DNA from: Planctomycetota bacterium
GTDB taxonomy: Bacteria > Planctomycetota > Planctomycetia > Pirellulales > Pirellulaceae
NCBI GenBank assembly: GCA_026692885.1
Contig: JAPLNJ010000720.1
Span: forward strand, 1 to 37,954
Direction of reading: 5' to 3'
DNA length: 37,954 bases
Shown: in pieces, positions 16,015 to 23,600 of the stretch
Layout of the letters: each line of letters opens with the position of its first letter
How positions within the stretch are numbered: position 1 is the stretch's first letter
Made by a program: the position numbers and the translations under genes
The notes under the pieces: model-generated
Database searches by the model: none
Told to the model about the DNA's origin: nothing
The model's input: the letters and a program-made list of their open reading frames with translations, nothing else

Positions 16015-17448
16015 TCACAGCCTCTGAGCTAAACGATCCAACAGCTGCTCCCACTCGGCGGGATCGATCGTCGGCGCGGATGGCCCCGAACTGGGGCTGG
16101 CGAGTAAGCCGGTGCTCGTGTGAGCCTGGACGGGAACGTCCGTGGCGGGCGTCTGAGCGTCGGTTCTGGGACTTAGGATCGACGCATCAATAAGCGTCGC
16201 AAGAATAGTAGACGGCACAGTCCGTGTGCCGATGTCCGCACACGGACTGTGCGGGCTACTTTGCAATCCCGACATCAGAAACATCGGAGAAGGACGGGTC
16301 AGGAGACCCATCCTACGAAAATCCGCAACTTCAAAGGCTGGCGACGCTTCACCGGCCGGTGGCTCCCCGCTTGCCACGCTCCGCTGATTGATGTAATTGA
16401 TGACCAACAGCACATCCGTCGGTGTCACGTTTCCGTCGCCATTGACGTCCAGGTACAGCGGACTGCCGGGATTCGGGTGCGGTCGCGGCAACGCGCCGGA
16501 TCCCTGAGTGTTAACGCGGTTGATGACGACCAGCGCATCCAAGGCCGTCACCCCGGACAGGCCATCGACGTCCAACGGATTGACGGGATTCTGCCAGGGG
16601 TTGGCCAGGACGGTCAGGGTCACGGACTTTTCGCACGACAAGCTACCGGCGTCGGTGCTGCGGAGGCGAAGGCTGTACTGGGACTTATTTCCGGAGGCGA
16701 AGGCCGCGGACGTCCGCAGTTGACTGCCGGAAACCGTGAACAAAGCGTTGTCCAGGCTGCCTTCGCCCGGAACCAGGACATAAGTGAACGAGTCGTTCAG
16801 ATCGGGATCCGTGGTCGTCAGGTTCCCGACTGCTGTCCCGCTTCCGCTCAGGGCGTCGATGTTCAGATTGCTGAGCGTGAGGTCGGTGGGTGCGTGATTC
16901 ACGGGCAGGTGGACGACCGATTCGGCGTCGACGTTCACGTAGCCGGTGACGCTTGGTTCGCCATAGAAGGTGACGGTGTCGTTGCCGCCCTGACCGTCGA
17001 TCTGCAGGTTGCCCAGGTTGGGGCTGGCTAGGGCGACGATCTGGATGCGGTCGTCGCCGTCGCCCGTCATCAGGGACAGGGTGGGAACCGCCCCGGCCGT
17101 GCTCAGGTCGATCGTGGCCCAGGTAGAACTGGTGGGTTGTCCCCCGACTTCGTACGCGAGTCCCACGGCCGTGGCAAACGAGATGGCGCCGAAGGTGGCA
17201 CCGTGCAGGTCGATCTTCAGGGTGGTCGGGTTCGGTTGCGAGAGCGACACGTTGTCCGCGGAGCCGTCCAGATCGAACAATTCCAGCGGGTTGCCGCTGC
17301 CGCCGTAGATCAGATTGATGGCCAGTAACCGGCGGTCTTCGAGAGCCTCGAATCGCAAGCGGCGTTTCGCTTGCGCCTGGGGCGTGGCGGTCTTCTCGCG
17401 GCGAGGACGCGAACGTTCGGAACGGATTAGGGGTTTGCGAGACGACAT
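16015..17448 (-). CDS. Exported dockerin type I protein with LEPR-XLL N-terminus (477 aa)
   Basis: Probable extracellular protein. ATG at 17448 with GGTGA a few nt upstream. A basic N-terminus leads to RFEALEDRRLLA at residues 32-43. Residues ~125-165 hold MTGDGDDRI and DGQGGNDTV, short RTX-like turns. Residues ~184-281 are a cadherin-like domain (NHAPTDLTLSN, TTDPDLNDSFTYVLV, NALFTVSGSQL, LRLRSTDAG). Residues ~287-313 and 331-354 are the two half-repeats of a dockerin (PLDVDGLSGVTALDALVVIN and YLDVNGDGNVTPTDVLLVIN), with Asp/Asn at the calcium-loop positions. In planctomycetes such dockerins occur without a cellulosome; a partner is not visible. The tail after residue 357 is low-complexity and partly encoded by two palindromic repeats (residues ~379-386 and ~399-412). 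Confidence 0.9.
   Translation of the reverse strand: MSSRKPLIRSERSRPRREKTATPQAQAKRRLRFEALEDRRLLAINLIYGGSGNPLELFDLDGSADNVSLSQPNPTTLKIDLHGATFGAISFATAVGLAYEVGGQPTSSTWATIDLSTAGAVPTLSLMTGDGDDRIQIVALASPNLGNLQIDGQGGNDTVTFYGEPSVTGYVNVDAESVVHLPVNHAPTDLTLSNLNIDALSGSGTAVGNLTTTDPDLNDSFTYVLVPGEGSLDNALFTVSGSQLRTSAAFASGNKSQYSLRLRSTDAGSLSCEKSVTLTVLANPWQNPVNPLDVDGLSGVTALDALVVINRVNTQGSGALPRPHPNPGSPLYLDVNGDGNVTPTDVLLVINYINQRSVASGEPPAGEASPAFEVADFRRMGLLTRPSPMFLMSGLQSSPHSPCADIGTRTVPSTILATLIDASILSPRTDAQTPATDVPVQAHTSTGLLASPSSGPSAPTIDPAEWEQLLDRLAQRL
16215..16252. repeat. Perfect 15-bp inverted repeat inside the dockerin coding sequence
   Basis: GCACAGTCCGTGTGC (16215-16229) and its exact reverse complement (16238-16252) flank an 8-nt loop. 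The outer AGTAG and CTACT also pair. It reads in frame as HSPCADIGTRT. The look is of an intergenic-type repeat inside a gene. Confidence 0.85.
16291..16314. repeat. Second palindrome inside the dockerin coding sequence
   Basis: AGGACGGGTC and GACCCATCCT pair at 9 of 10 positions around AGGA. On the coding strand it continues into CGTAGGATGGGTC and encodes RMGLLTRPS. It lies 38 nt from the first palindrome. Confidence 0.7.
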
Positions 17449-17525
17449 GCGGTCACCAATGGGTGGCGAGGAGGAAATCGCACGGAGACACGATCAATCC
17501 AGGATAGCAGGCGAAGGGGGAAAGG

Positions 17526-17559
17526 GGAATGCGGAGTGCGGAGTGCGGAGTGCGGAAGA
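17526..17559. repeat. GAGTGCG heptamer array
   Basis: GAATGCG followed by three GAGTGCG units and a partial one. Same unit family as 19523-19604. Confidence 0.85.
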
Positions 17560-17562
17560 TGG

Positions 17563-17634
17563 CGGCAAAAAAATGGGCGGCAGAAAAATGGGGAAATCCC
17601 CGACGATTCGAGGGACCATTTTCTTGTCATCGAC
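17563..17634 (-). repeat. Core repeat copy 5 (inverted, no foldback)
   Basis: On the minus strand it carries GATGACAAGAAAATGG, TCCCTCGA-ATCG-TCGGGGA and CCCCATTTTTCTGCCGCC in the same order as copies 1-4. As in those copies a heptamer array lies on its 5' side (17632-17777). No foldback unit follows on the 3' side; a GAGTGCG array stands there instead. Confidence 0.85.
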
Positions 17635-17777
17635 CACTGACCACTGACCACTGACCACTGACCACTGACCACTGACCACTGACCACTGTCAACTGTCAAC
17701 TGACAACTGACAACTGACAACTGACAACTGACAACTGACAACTGACAACTGACAACTGACAACTGACAACTGACAAA
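17632..17777. repeat. Long CTGACCA/CTGACAA heptamer array
   Basis: About twenty 7-nt units: a block of CTGACCA, two CTGTCAA, then a block of CTGACAA. The change of variant in blocks suggests local expansion of single units. It begins ~34 nt from the stop of the nucleotidyltransferase gene. Confidence 0.95.
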
Positions 17778-17810
17778 ATACGTAGCTCGTTCGGAAGTTC
17801 GAGACAGATT

Positions 17811-18440
17811 TCAAAAACCGCTTTCCTCGTCATCGGGCACGATCTCTTGGGCGACCAACTCGCGCCAGGCGTCCAGTGCCTGCTCCGACGCCCCCGCCGC
17901 CTGTAAGGCGTCGGTAACGGAACCGATCGCGTGCTTCAACTCCGGAAACGCCAGTAGCAACCGTCGCAAATCCGCGGCATCCGTAAAGCCTTTGGCCGTG
18001 TTCCGCCGACTGACCAGGCTCAGCACTTTGTGGCTGATCAATTCAGCCGGTGTGGCGACCAGCACCTCGTGGAAACGGTTGCACGGTGGCAATTCCTGCA
18101 CCCGACGCACGTCCACCAAGTGACGATTCCGGGGCTTGCGCACTTGATAAAGTCGGTATCCCACGCCCTGCTTCACGGTGCGGACGCGCATGGCGACGTG
18201 GAAACGCTGCGCCAGATACGCGCGCAGCTCCTCCGCGAACTCACTGGCACGCGTGGACAGGATGTCGACGTCTTGAGTCATGCGTGGTTCGTCGACGTAG
18301 GCATTCACGGCCTGCGCCCCGAAAACCGCTGCGTCGTCGCGGCCTCGTAAGAATTCGAGCACCGCGTCGTGAATCGTGGCCAGAGGAAGACGCTCGCCCA
18401 TCGCAAATTCCCGAAAAGTCAGGGAGCCATCACCAAACAT
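17811..18440 (-). CDS. AbiEii-like nucleotidyltransferase-fold protein (209 aa)
   Basis: The core FGAQAVNAYV (residues 40-49) and MTQDVDIL with D57 and D59, followed by RHLVDVRRV (D110) and PAELISHKVLSLVSRRN...KGFTDAADLRRLL (132-162), give the layout of the AbiEii/DUF1814-type nucleotidyltransferase superfamily. ATG at 18440 has GGGGG 7 nt upstream; a second ATG at 18401 with GGGA is an alternative. A promoter of good quality lies just upstream (18479-18507). No neighbouring AbiEi-like regulator is present, so a toxin-antitoxin role is unproven. It is only distantly similar to the nucleotidyltransferase at 13128-13727, so a local duplication is unlikely. Heptamer arrays lie on both sides. Confidence 0.87.
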   Translation of the reverse strand: MFGDGSLTFREFAMGERLPLATIHDAVLEFLRGRDDAAVFGAQAVNAYVDEPRMTQDVDILSTRASEFAEELRAYLAQRFHVAMRVRTVKQGVGYRLYQVRKPRNRHLVDVRRVQELPPCNRFHEVLVATPAELISHKVLSLVSRRNTAKGFTDAADLRRLLLAFPELKHAIGSVTDALQAAGASEQALDAWRELVAQEIVPDDEESGF

Positions 18441-18478
18441 CGAGATCCCCCGCCGAAATGGAGGCCGTCGTCACGGGA

Positions 18479-18507
18479 ATTATTGTAGCACAGACGGCGT
18501 ATGTCAG
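18479..18507 (-). promoter_or_regulatory. Sigma-70-like promoter of the second nucleotidyltransferase gene
   Basis: On the minus strand CTGACA (18507-18502) and AATAAT (18484-18479) are separated by 17 nt, each matching the consensus at five of six positions. The leader to ATG 18440 would be about 30 nt. Confidence 0.5.
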
Positions 18508-18535
18508 GGGGTAGGGTACAAAAAAGGGGGTAACT

Positions 18536-18641
18536 CCTCCTGCCTCCTGCCTCCTGACAACTGCCTCCTGACAACTGACAACTGACAACTGACAACTGAC
18601 AACTGACAACTGACAACTGACAACTGACAACTGACAACTGC
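18536..18641. repeat. CTCCTGC/CTGACAA heptamer array
   Basis: Opens with CTCCTGC-type 7-mers, then alternates and becomes a pure CTGACAA run of roughly ten units. It fills the gap between the divergent nucleotidyltransferase and DUF4058 genes, ending 8 nt before the candidate promoter of the latter. Confidence 0.9.
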
Positions 18642-18648
18642 CAGCGTG

Positions 18649-18678
18649 TTGTGTTGCAGAGCGGCGTTCGGGTAGAAT
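18649..18678 (+). promoter_or_regulatory. Weak promoter candidate for the DUF4058 gene
   Basis: TTGTGT (18649-18654) and TAGAAT (18673-18678) with 18-nt spacing; the leader would be about 33 nt. The -35 is poor. Confidence 0.3.
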
Positions 18679-18717
18679 GGCCTCCGTCAAGGTATCGTCA
18701 GCGCGAAAGGGTGTCTG

Positions 18718-19521
18718 ATGTCATCTCCGTTTCCCGGCATGGATCCGTATCTGGAAGAACCGGGCCTCTGGCCCGATGTGCATCATGAATTGATTTCCGT
18801 CATGCGTGAACTGCTGAATTGCGCCGTGCGGCCGAAGTATCACGTGCGGGTCGAGGAACGCGTGTACGTGTCGGATGAGGATGACCCCGGACGCGGGGTG
18901 ATCGTGCCGGATCTGCGGGTGGCCGAGTCCGGCCGCCGGACGCGCCGCACGCGGCCCGGTGGCGAGGCCGCCACGGCAACGCTGATCGCGGCGGAACCAC
19001 TGGTCCTAACAACCCTGATCGACGATGAGATCCATGAGGCACGTCTGGAAGTCGTTGACCGCGAACAGCGCAGGGTGGTTACGGTCATCGAGATCCTCAG
19101 TCCTACGAACAAAGTGGCTGGTTCGCGCGGTCGCGCCAGCTACTTGGAGAAACGTCAGGAGGTGATGACGTCACCGAGCCATCTGGTCGAGATCGATCTG
19201 CTGCGGGCGGGCATGCCGCTGCACACGCGGGAGACGCTGCCGCGGCCTGACTACTGCGTCCATGCCTCCCGGACAGACCTGCGGCCCAAGGGGCTGGTCT
19301 GGCCGATCACGCTGCAGCAGCGATTGCCGGTGATTTCGATACCGTTGCGGCTGGAGGATCCGGAAGTACCGCTGGATCTGCAAGAGGTGCTGAACACGGC
19401 CTACGAGCGGGCCGCATACGACTTGGCCATCGACTACGGCCGCGAGACAGTGCCGCCGCTGACGGTCGACCAGCGGCGTTGGGCTGACGAGTTGCTGAAG
19501 AATGCGGGGGTGACTGGGTGA
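18718..19521 (+). CDS. DUF4058 family protein (267 aa)
   Basis: The opening SSPFPGMDPYLEEPGLWPDVHHELI (read in two parts: SPFPGMDPYLE, then W-x-D-V-H) is the hallmark of DUF4058, whose members are about this long and common in planctomycetes and cyanobacteria. ATG at 18718 has AAAGGG 7 nt upstream. Further conserved-looking stretches are GVIVPDLRV (60-68), VIEILSPTNK (123-132), YLEKRQEVM (142-150), HLVEIDLLR (155-163) and a C-terminal AYDLAIDYG. The spacing of acids and lysine in EILSPTNK...EIDLLR recalls PD-(D/E)XK-like folds; that is my inference and not an established activity. Function unknown. Single gene, with heptamer arrays immediately on both sides (the right one starts 2 nt after the stop). 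Confidence 0.9.
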   Translation: MSSPFPGMDPYLEEPGLWPDVHHELISVMRELLNCAVRPKYHVRVEERVYVSDEDDPGRGVIVPDLRVAESGRRTRRTRPGGEAATATLIAAEPLVLTTLIDDEIHEARLEVVDREQRRVVTVIEILSPTNKVAGSRGRASYLEKRQEVMTSPSHLVEIDLLRAGMPLHTRETLPRPDYCVHASRTDLRPKGLVWPITLQQRLPVISIPLRLEDPEVPLDLQEVLNTAYERAAYDLAIDYGRETVPPLTVDQRRWADELLKNAGVTG

Positions 19522-19522
19522 C

Positions 19523-19604
19523 GAGAGCGGAGAGCGGAATGCGGAGTGCGGAGAGCGGAGTGCGGAGTGCGGAGAGCGGAAGGCGGAGGGCGGAGGGCGG
19601 AGGG
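19523..19604. repeat. Purine-rich heptamer array (GAGAGCG/GAGTGCG/GAGGGCG)
   Basis: Eleven consecutive 7-nt units of the form G-A-[AG]-N-G-C-G: GAGAGCG twice, GAATGCG, GAGTGCG, GAGAGCG, GAGTGCG twice, GAGAGCG, GAAGGCG and GAGGGCG twice. It starts 2 nt after the DUF4058 stop codon. Confidence 0.95.
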
Positions 19605-19655
19605 CTCGCGCAGAGACGCAGAGACGCAGAGGAGATGCCAGCTTTCGTGCGGGTT
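19605..19655 (+). repeat. ~50-nt CGCAGAGACGCAGAGG repeat, copy 1
   Basis: Shares CTCGCGC, AGACGCAGAGACGCAGAGG and AGATGCCAGCTTTCGT with 20005-20055, differing at a few positions. Inverted shorter relatives occur at 19750-19776 (CTCTGCGCCTTTGCGCCTC) and a distant one at 148-175. Confidence 0.75.
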
Positions 19656-19825
19656 GACAAAGAGATTGATGACAAAAAGATGGGAGGAATGCGGAACAGA
19701 GGGCTCACGCCAAGCCGCCAAGCCGCCAAGATACTTTCGGTCCTTGTTTTCTCTGCGCCTTTGCGCCTCTGCGCGAGTCCTCGTCCGATTTGTTCGCTGC
19801 GGAGTGCGGAATGCGGAGTGCGGAA

Positions 19826-19912
19826 GATTAGGGAGAAAGATTAGGGAGAAAGATTAGGGAGAAAGATTAGGGAGAAAGATTAGGGAGAAAGATTAGGGAG
19901 AAAGATTAGGGG
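19826..19912 (+). repeat. Seven-copy 13-mer array (GATTAGGGAGAAA)
   Basis: Units start at 19826, 19839, 19852, 19865, 19878, 19891 and 19904 with no variation until the end. Same unit family as the foldback at 19-116. Its AAGATTAG is the reverse complement of the CTAATCTT in the tail of the core repeat, and the array abuts an inverted core. Confidence 0.95.
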
Positions 19913-19983
19913 CAGGACGATGGAGGGCAGAAAAATGGAGAAATTCCCGACGATTCGAGGGACCATTTTCCTGTCATCAACCA
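19910..19983 (-). repeat. Core repeat copy 6 (inverted, no foldback)
   Basis: On the minus strand: GGTTGATGACAGGAAAATGG, TCCCTCGA-ATCG-TCGGGAA and TTTCTCCATTTTTCTGCC. A few substitutions fall in the 3' half of the stem. The 13-mer array replaces the foldback on its 3' side. Confidence 0.85.
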
Positions 19984-20004
19984 TTGCCCACTGCACCACG
20001 GAAG

Positions 20005-20055
20005 GCTCGCGCCAAGACGCAGAGACGCAGAGGAGATGCCAGCTTTCGTACGGGT
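20005..20055 (+). repeat. ~50-nt CGCAGAGACGCAGAGG repeat, copy 2
   Basis: Direct copy of 19605-19655, 400 nt downstream. Confidence 0.75.
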
Positions 20056-20159
20056 AGCTGTCGGATCTTGCTGCGTTCGCGATCTCGCTCACAAGACTCC
20101 TTCACCGGCCGCGCAAGGCGGCAGGGGTCGAAGTTAGACCGCACACGGTCGGCATTGGC

Positions 20160-20238
20160 TCGTTTAACCCGGAGCCAACGGCGACGGCGTTGTTGCGTCT
20201 GTCGCACGCGCCGTCGCCGTTGGCTCCGGGTTAAACGA
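20160..20238. repeat. Perfect 30-bp inverted repeat with 19-nt loop
   Basis: Arms 20160-20189 and 20209-20238 are exact reverse complements, beginning TCGTTTAACCCGGAGCC on the left. This is the longest perfect palindrome noticed in the window. It lies in a gene-free stretch ~410 nt from the nearest coding end, so it is not an obvious terminator. Confidence 0.9.
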
Positions 20239-20570
20239 CCGGAATTGTGCCATCCTTAACCGCGCGCGGTATAGACAGTCGAAGTTGGAAGACCATCCAC
20301 CATGACGGTCTGCGAAGACCATCCACCATTGAGTTGGGTAAGCTATTTCCTGCCGCTCGCCCCACCAGGCACAAGCGGTTGTGGTGGGCACAGCCCACCC
20401 TACGATTTCTTCACAGCATCTCCGCGACGGGCAACACGTCTCGGAGCGACTCGGCGACGTGAAGCGGTCCGCGTCCCCGTCCGTCCCCGGCTTTTCCGCC
20501 CGCATCTTTTCTCGTCACCTTTGTCACCGCAGCTCCCCTGTGCCTTGTCGCCTTCCTGTCGATGCACAAC

Positions 20571-20598
20571 GCGGCCGGACAGAAAACGTCCCGGTCGC
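20571..20598 (-). terminator. Imperfect hairpin downstream of the second giant gene
   Basis: About 55 nt past the stop on the minus strand, GCGACCGG and CCGGCCGC pair with one mismatch around ACGTTTTCTGT, followed by GTTGTGC. It resembles the strong GGCCGGGG hairpin at 1373-1401 after the first giant gene, but is weaker. Confidence 0.35.
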
Positions 20599-20650
20599 AG
20601 TGGCCTTGGTCGCCGCGTATTGCTGTTGGGTCGATCAATACCCTTTTCGA

Positions 20651-23600
20651 TTAGGCGGCCGAGTTCTTTAAGTCTTCAGATCCGAGCCGACTCAGGGAGT
20701 CCAATGTGCCGGTAGTGGCGTAGAGGAACCAGTCGATCTTGGTCCCGGTGCTGCCAAACAAATAGTCGCGAGCAGTGTCCGGGACTACGACGAAATCGTG
20801 GCCGTCTGTATCTTGTGAACCCAAAACAACGCCGCGTGCTGTCAGTGCAGTCGTGTTATCAGAAACACCTTTCCATGCGGTGACGATCGCCTTGAGCGCA
20901 GTATCATGAGCGAGCGACTGCGAATCGAAAGGTGTCGCAGCGGCGATCATGATGTCGCCAGCAGCGCCGTACAGATAATCCGCGCCGTCGCCACCAATCA
21001 ACAAGCTACGGCCGGTTCCACCGTAAAGAATATCATTGCCTCCCTCGCCAAGCAGAACGTCATTGCCCAATTGCGAATACAGAACGTCGGCATCTGGGCC
21101 ACCCCGTGCCACGTCGTTACCGGCCCCGGTGTAGATGGTGTCATTCCCCGCTCCGCCATCGATTGTATCGTTACCATCACCGCCATCGATCAGATCCGCG
21201 CCGGCACCGCCGATCAGCATATCGTTCCCGCCAAGACCATAGACTGCGTCGTCGCCGATGCCACCGTCGATGAGGTCGACGTTGGCGACGCCCCCAGTGC
21301 CGGACAAGTTATCATTTCCGGCTTCGCCATGGAATTCACAATTGTTGGTGGTGGTTGTCGCTGAGGTCACCGCGACCCGATCGTTCCCAGCTCCGGCCCA
21401 TGCGATCAACGTCCCGATCGAGCCGTAGGTACCGCTCGATGGATACACTGTCGTCCCAACCTTCACCGTGAATGTGTTGGCAATGTCAAGGCCAACTTCC
21501 GTGAACGTGATGACATCATTGCCGATCGTGCCTTGAACGCAGAGATCCCCGGTGGTGAGTTCCGGTTCACTCAGGCCGTGAATGTGACTGAAGTCTTCAA
21601 TGCTGGTCCATGCCACCAAGCCGAAACCGGTTGCACTGGCCGAACCAGCCTGGGTCGCTGCAATCACGATCGGACCTGCGACCGAGGCAAAGTTCAGCAC
21701 TATCGTGTCGATGATACCCCCGCTGATCGCGCCGCCGCCGACCGTGAAGTTGGTTGTGGCACCGTGTTGGTGGTACTCGCTCAAGTCGATCGTATCGCTT
21801 GCGGAACCCATGTTCAGCGTCACGTTTTCCAGCCCGGTGTAGGTCAAGTACACATCACCTGCGGCGCTGATGAAGAAACTGTCCGATGCGCCTGCCCCAA
21901 TCCGTCCGCCGGTGGCCGTGAAGTTGTCCAGCGTTACGGCGGTGGCGTCCGTTTCACCGCGATCCCCCAAGGTCAGGCTATCAATCCCTCCGGCGCCGGC
22001 GATCGTAATTCTCGACAACACGTTCAAGACGGTACCGGTACCATCGCCATCGCTGTCGATGGAAATCGTATCGTTCTCGGGCCCGCCGTTAACCTGGATC
22101 GCATCGGCATCGGTGACATCGCTCGCCAATTCTCCATACAGATTCGCCGTGCCTCCCGCCACGTCGGTGCTGCCGGCGTCCACGGAGATGGTCAAGTGCC
22201 CATGGGCATGTATGTGAGCTGACGTGCCCACGGTCAGGTTATCTCCCGCCGAAATGGCGATTGCGCCTCCAACCGCGGTCACGGTTGCATTGACAACGAC
22301 ATGGTTCGTTATGATGGCAGTTTCCGGCGATACCAGATTCACGTTGCCCGCGGTACCCGCGGCCACCGTGCTGGAGACCGTTAGCGTGCCGTTCTCGGTG
22401 CGCACGTCGATGTGCCCAGCGGTCGTCGACACGCCCGCGATGGCCCCCGTGATCAAACTGGTGACCGTTCCGATCGTCAAGTCGCCGCCCGCAGTATCCT
22501 GATTGATATACACATTGGTCCCCGCTGCGGCCGCGATGATCGTGGCGCGCGTGTCGATGGCCGTCGCTGCGATGGCACCCCCGACGCTACCGCCCGCCAC
22601 AAGAGTGACCTTGCTGGCAATCACATAATCGTCAGCGGCAACCTGCGTGATGTCGCGCCCGGAGCGGATATCCACTTGCCCCCCTACCATGATCACGGAG
22701 ACGTGAAGCACAACATCCTTCGTCGCACCCTGGGCGTCTAGGATCACATTCCTGCCGCTCCCGCCCACCGTCACGGCTTGGTCCACAGTGATCGATCCGG
22801 CCGTCGTGCTCAACGCGATGTTTCCGTCCGCGGTCGTTATGCCAATGACGTCACTCTCGTCGGTGGTGATCGTGCCCACCGTCACGTCGGTCAGTTCGTT
22901 AATCACGATGGCACCCGCTCCCGTGCTGTTCGCCGCCAAGATATCTGTCTCCACATGGAAGATCTGCGTGCTCCCCACTCCGTTGACCGCATTAAATGCC
23001 AGCGTCACCGCCCCCACGGTCCGACCTGCCGCGTCGGCATTAATCGCCTCGCCCGAACTGATGACCAGTCCGCTGGTATCCGATCGAATCACGTCCCCGT
23101 CGATGGTGACCGCACCGCTGACGACATGTTCCGCGACCTCTTCGCGATACCCGATCTCCACCCGATTACTCGTGATTCGGTCTACTTCCGCACCACTCAT
23201 CCCAAACGTCCCCACAACGACACCGCCACCTAGCGAGATCCCCTTGCCACGCGTCGGCCCCACGTGTACCACGCTGCTCCCCGCGTCGATCGTTCCCGCC
23301 GACACGGTGAAGTCCCCCGCATCGATCTCGATCCTCGCATCCGTGTCGGCGGCATTGCTGCTGAGGCGGCCGGCCGCATTCATCGTAAACACCCCGGAAC
23401 CGTCGCCATCCGTGTCGGCATTGATGTCGATCAAACCGGCAATGCCCTGGCCCCCGAATGCGATTGCCGTAAAACTGATGATTGCCGAGGCGGCATCGTC
23501 CAACGTCACGCCGGTGTCCGCGTTTACCTCGATCTCCCCACCATCACTTGTTACGCTGCCGCTAATCGTTACGTCGTTGTCCGAACTGGTCAGTGTCATC

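Larger units (their letters stand above)
17449..17810. other. Gene-free spacer between dockerin and second nucleotidyltransferase genes
   Basis: Holds, left to right, the 5' leader of the dockerin gene, a GAGTGCG array, an inverted core copy and a long CTGACCA/CTGACAA array ending ~34 nt from the nucleotidyltransferase stop codon. Any promoter of the dockerin gene must lie in or next to these repeats; I see no clear one. Confidence 0.7.
19522..20650. other. Gene-free repeat mosaic before the second giant gene's 3' end
   Basis: No credible gene in 1.1 kb. It holds GAGAGCG-type heptamers (19523-19604), CGCAGAG-type repeats (19605-19655, 19750-19776, 20005-20055), a GAGTGCG run (19802-19825), a 13-mer array (19826-19912), an inverted core (19910-19983), a 30-bp perfect inverted repeat (20160-20238), two GAAGACCATCCACCAT copies (around 20289-20328) and GGTGGGC-ACA-GCCCACC (20383-20399). 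The string GGGTAAG[TC]TATTTCCTGCC near 20340 also occurs near 343. Confidence 0.75.

Noticed and set aside
17427..17762. Short frames reading V-V-S-C-Q-L-S repeats (also near 14770 and 18420)
   Set aside because: They are translations of the heptamer arrays. A 7-mer without stops is open in every frame.
13128..18440. The two nucleotidyltransferases as toxin-antitoxin or abortive infection systems
   Set aside because: Neither has an adjacent small partner (HEPN, AbiEi-like regulator or antitoxin). They are isolated single genes 4 kb apart with different sequences.
19826..19912. Telomere-like TTAGGG repeats
   Set aside because: The period is 13, not 6, and the array is internal. Similarity to eukaryotic telomeres is coincidence.
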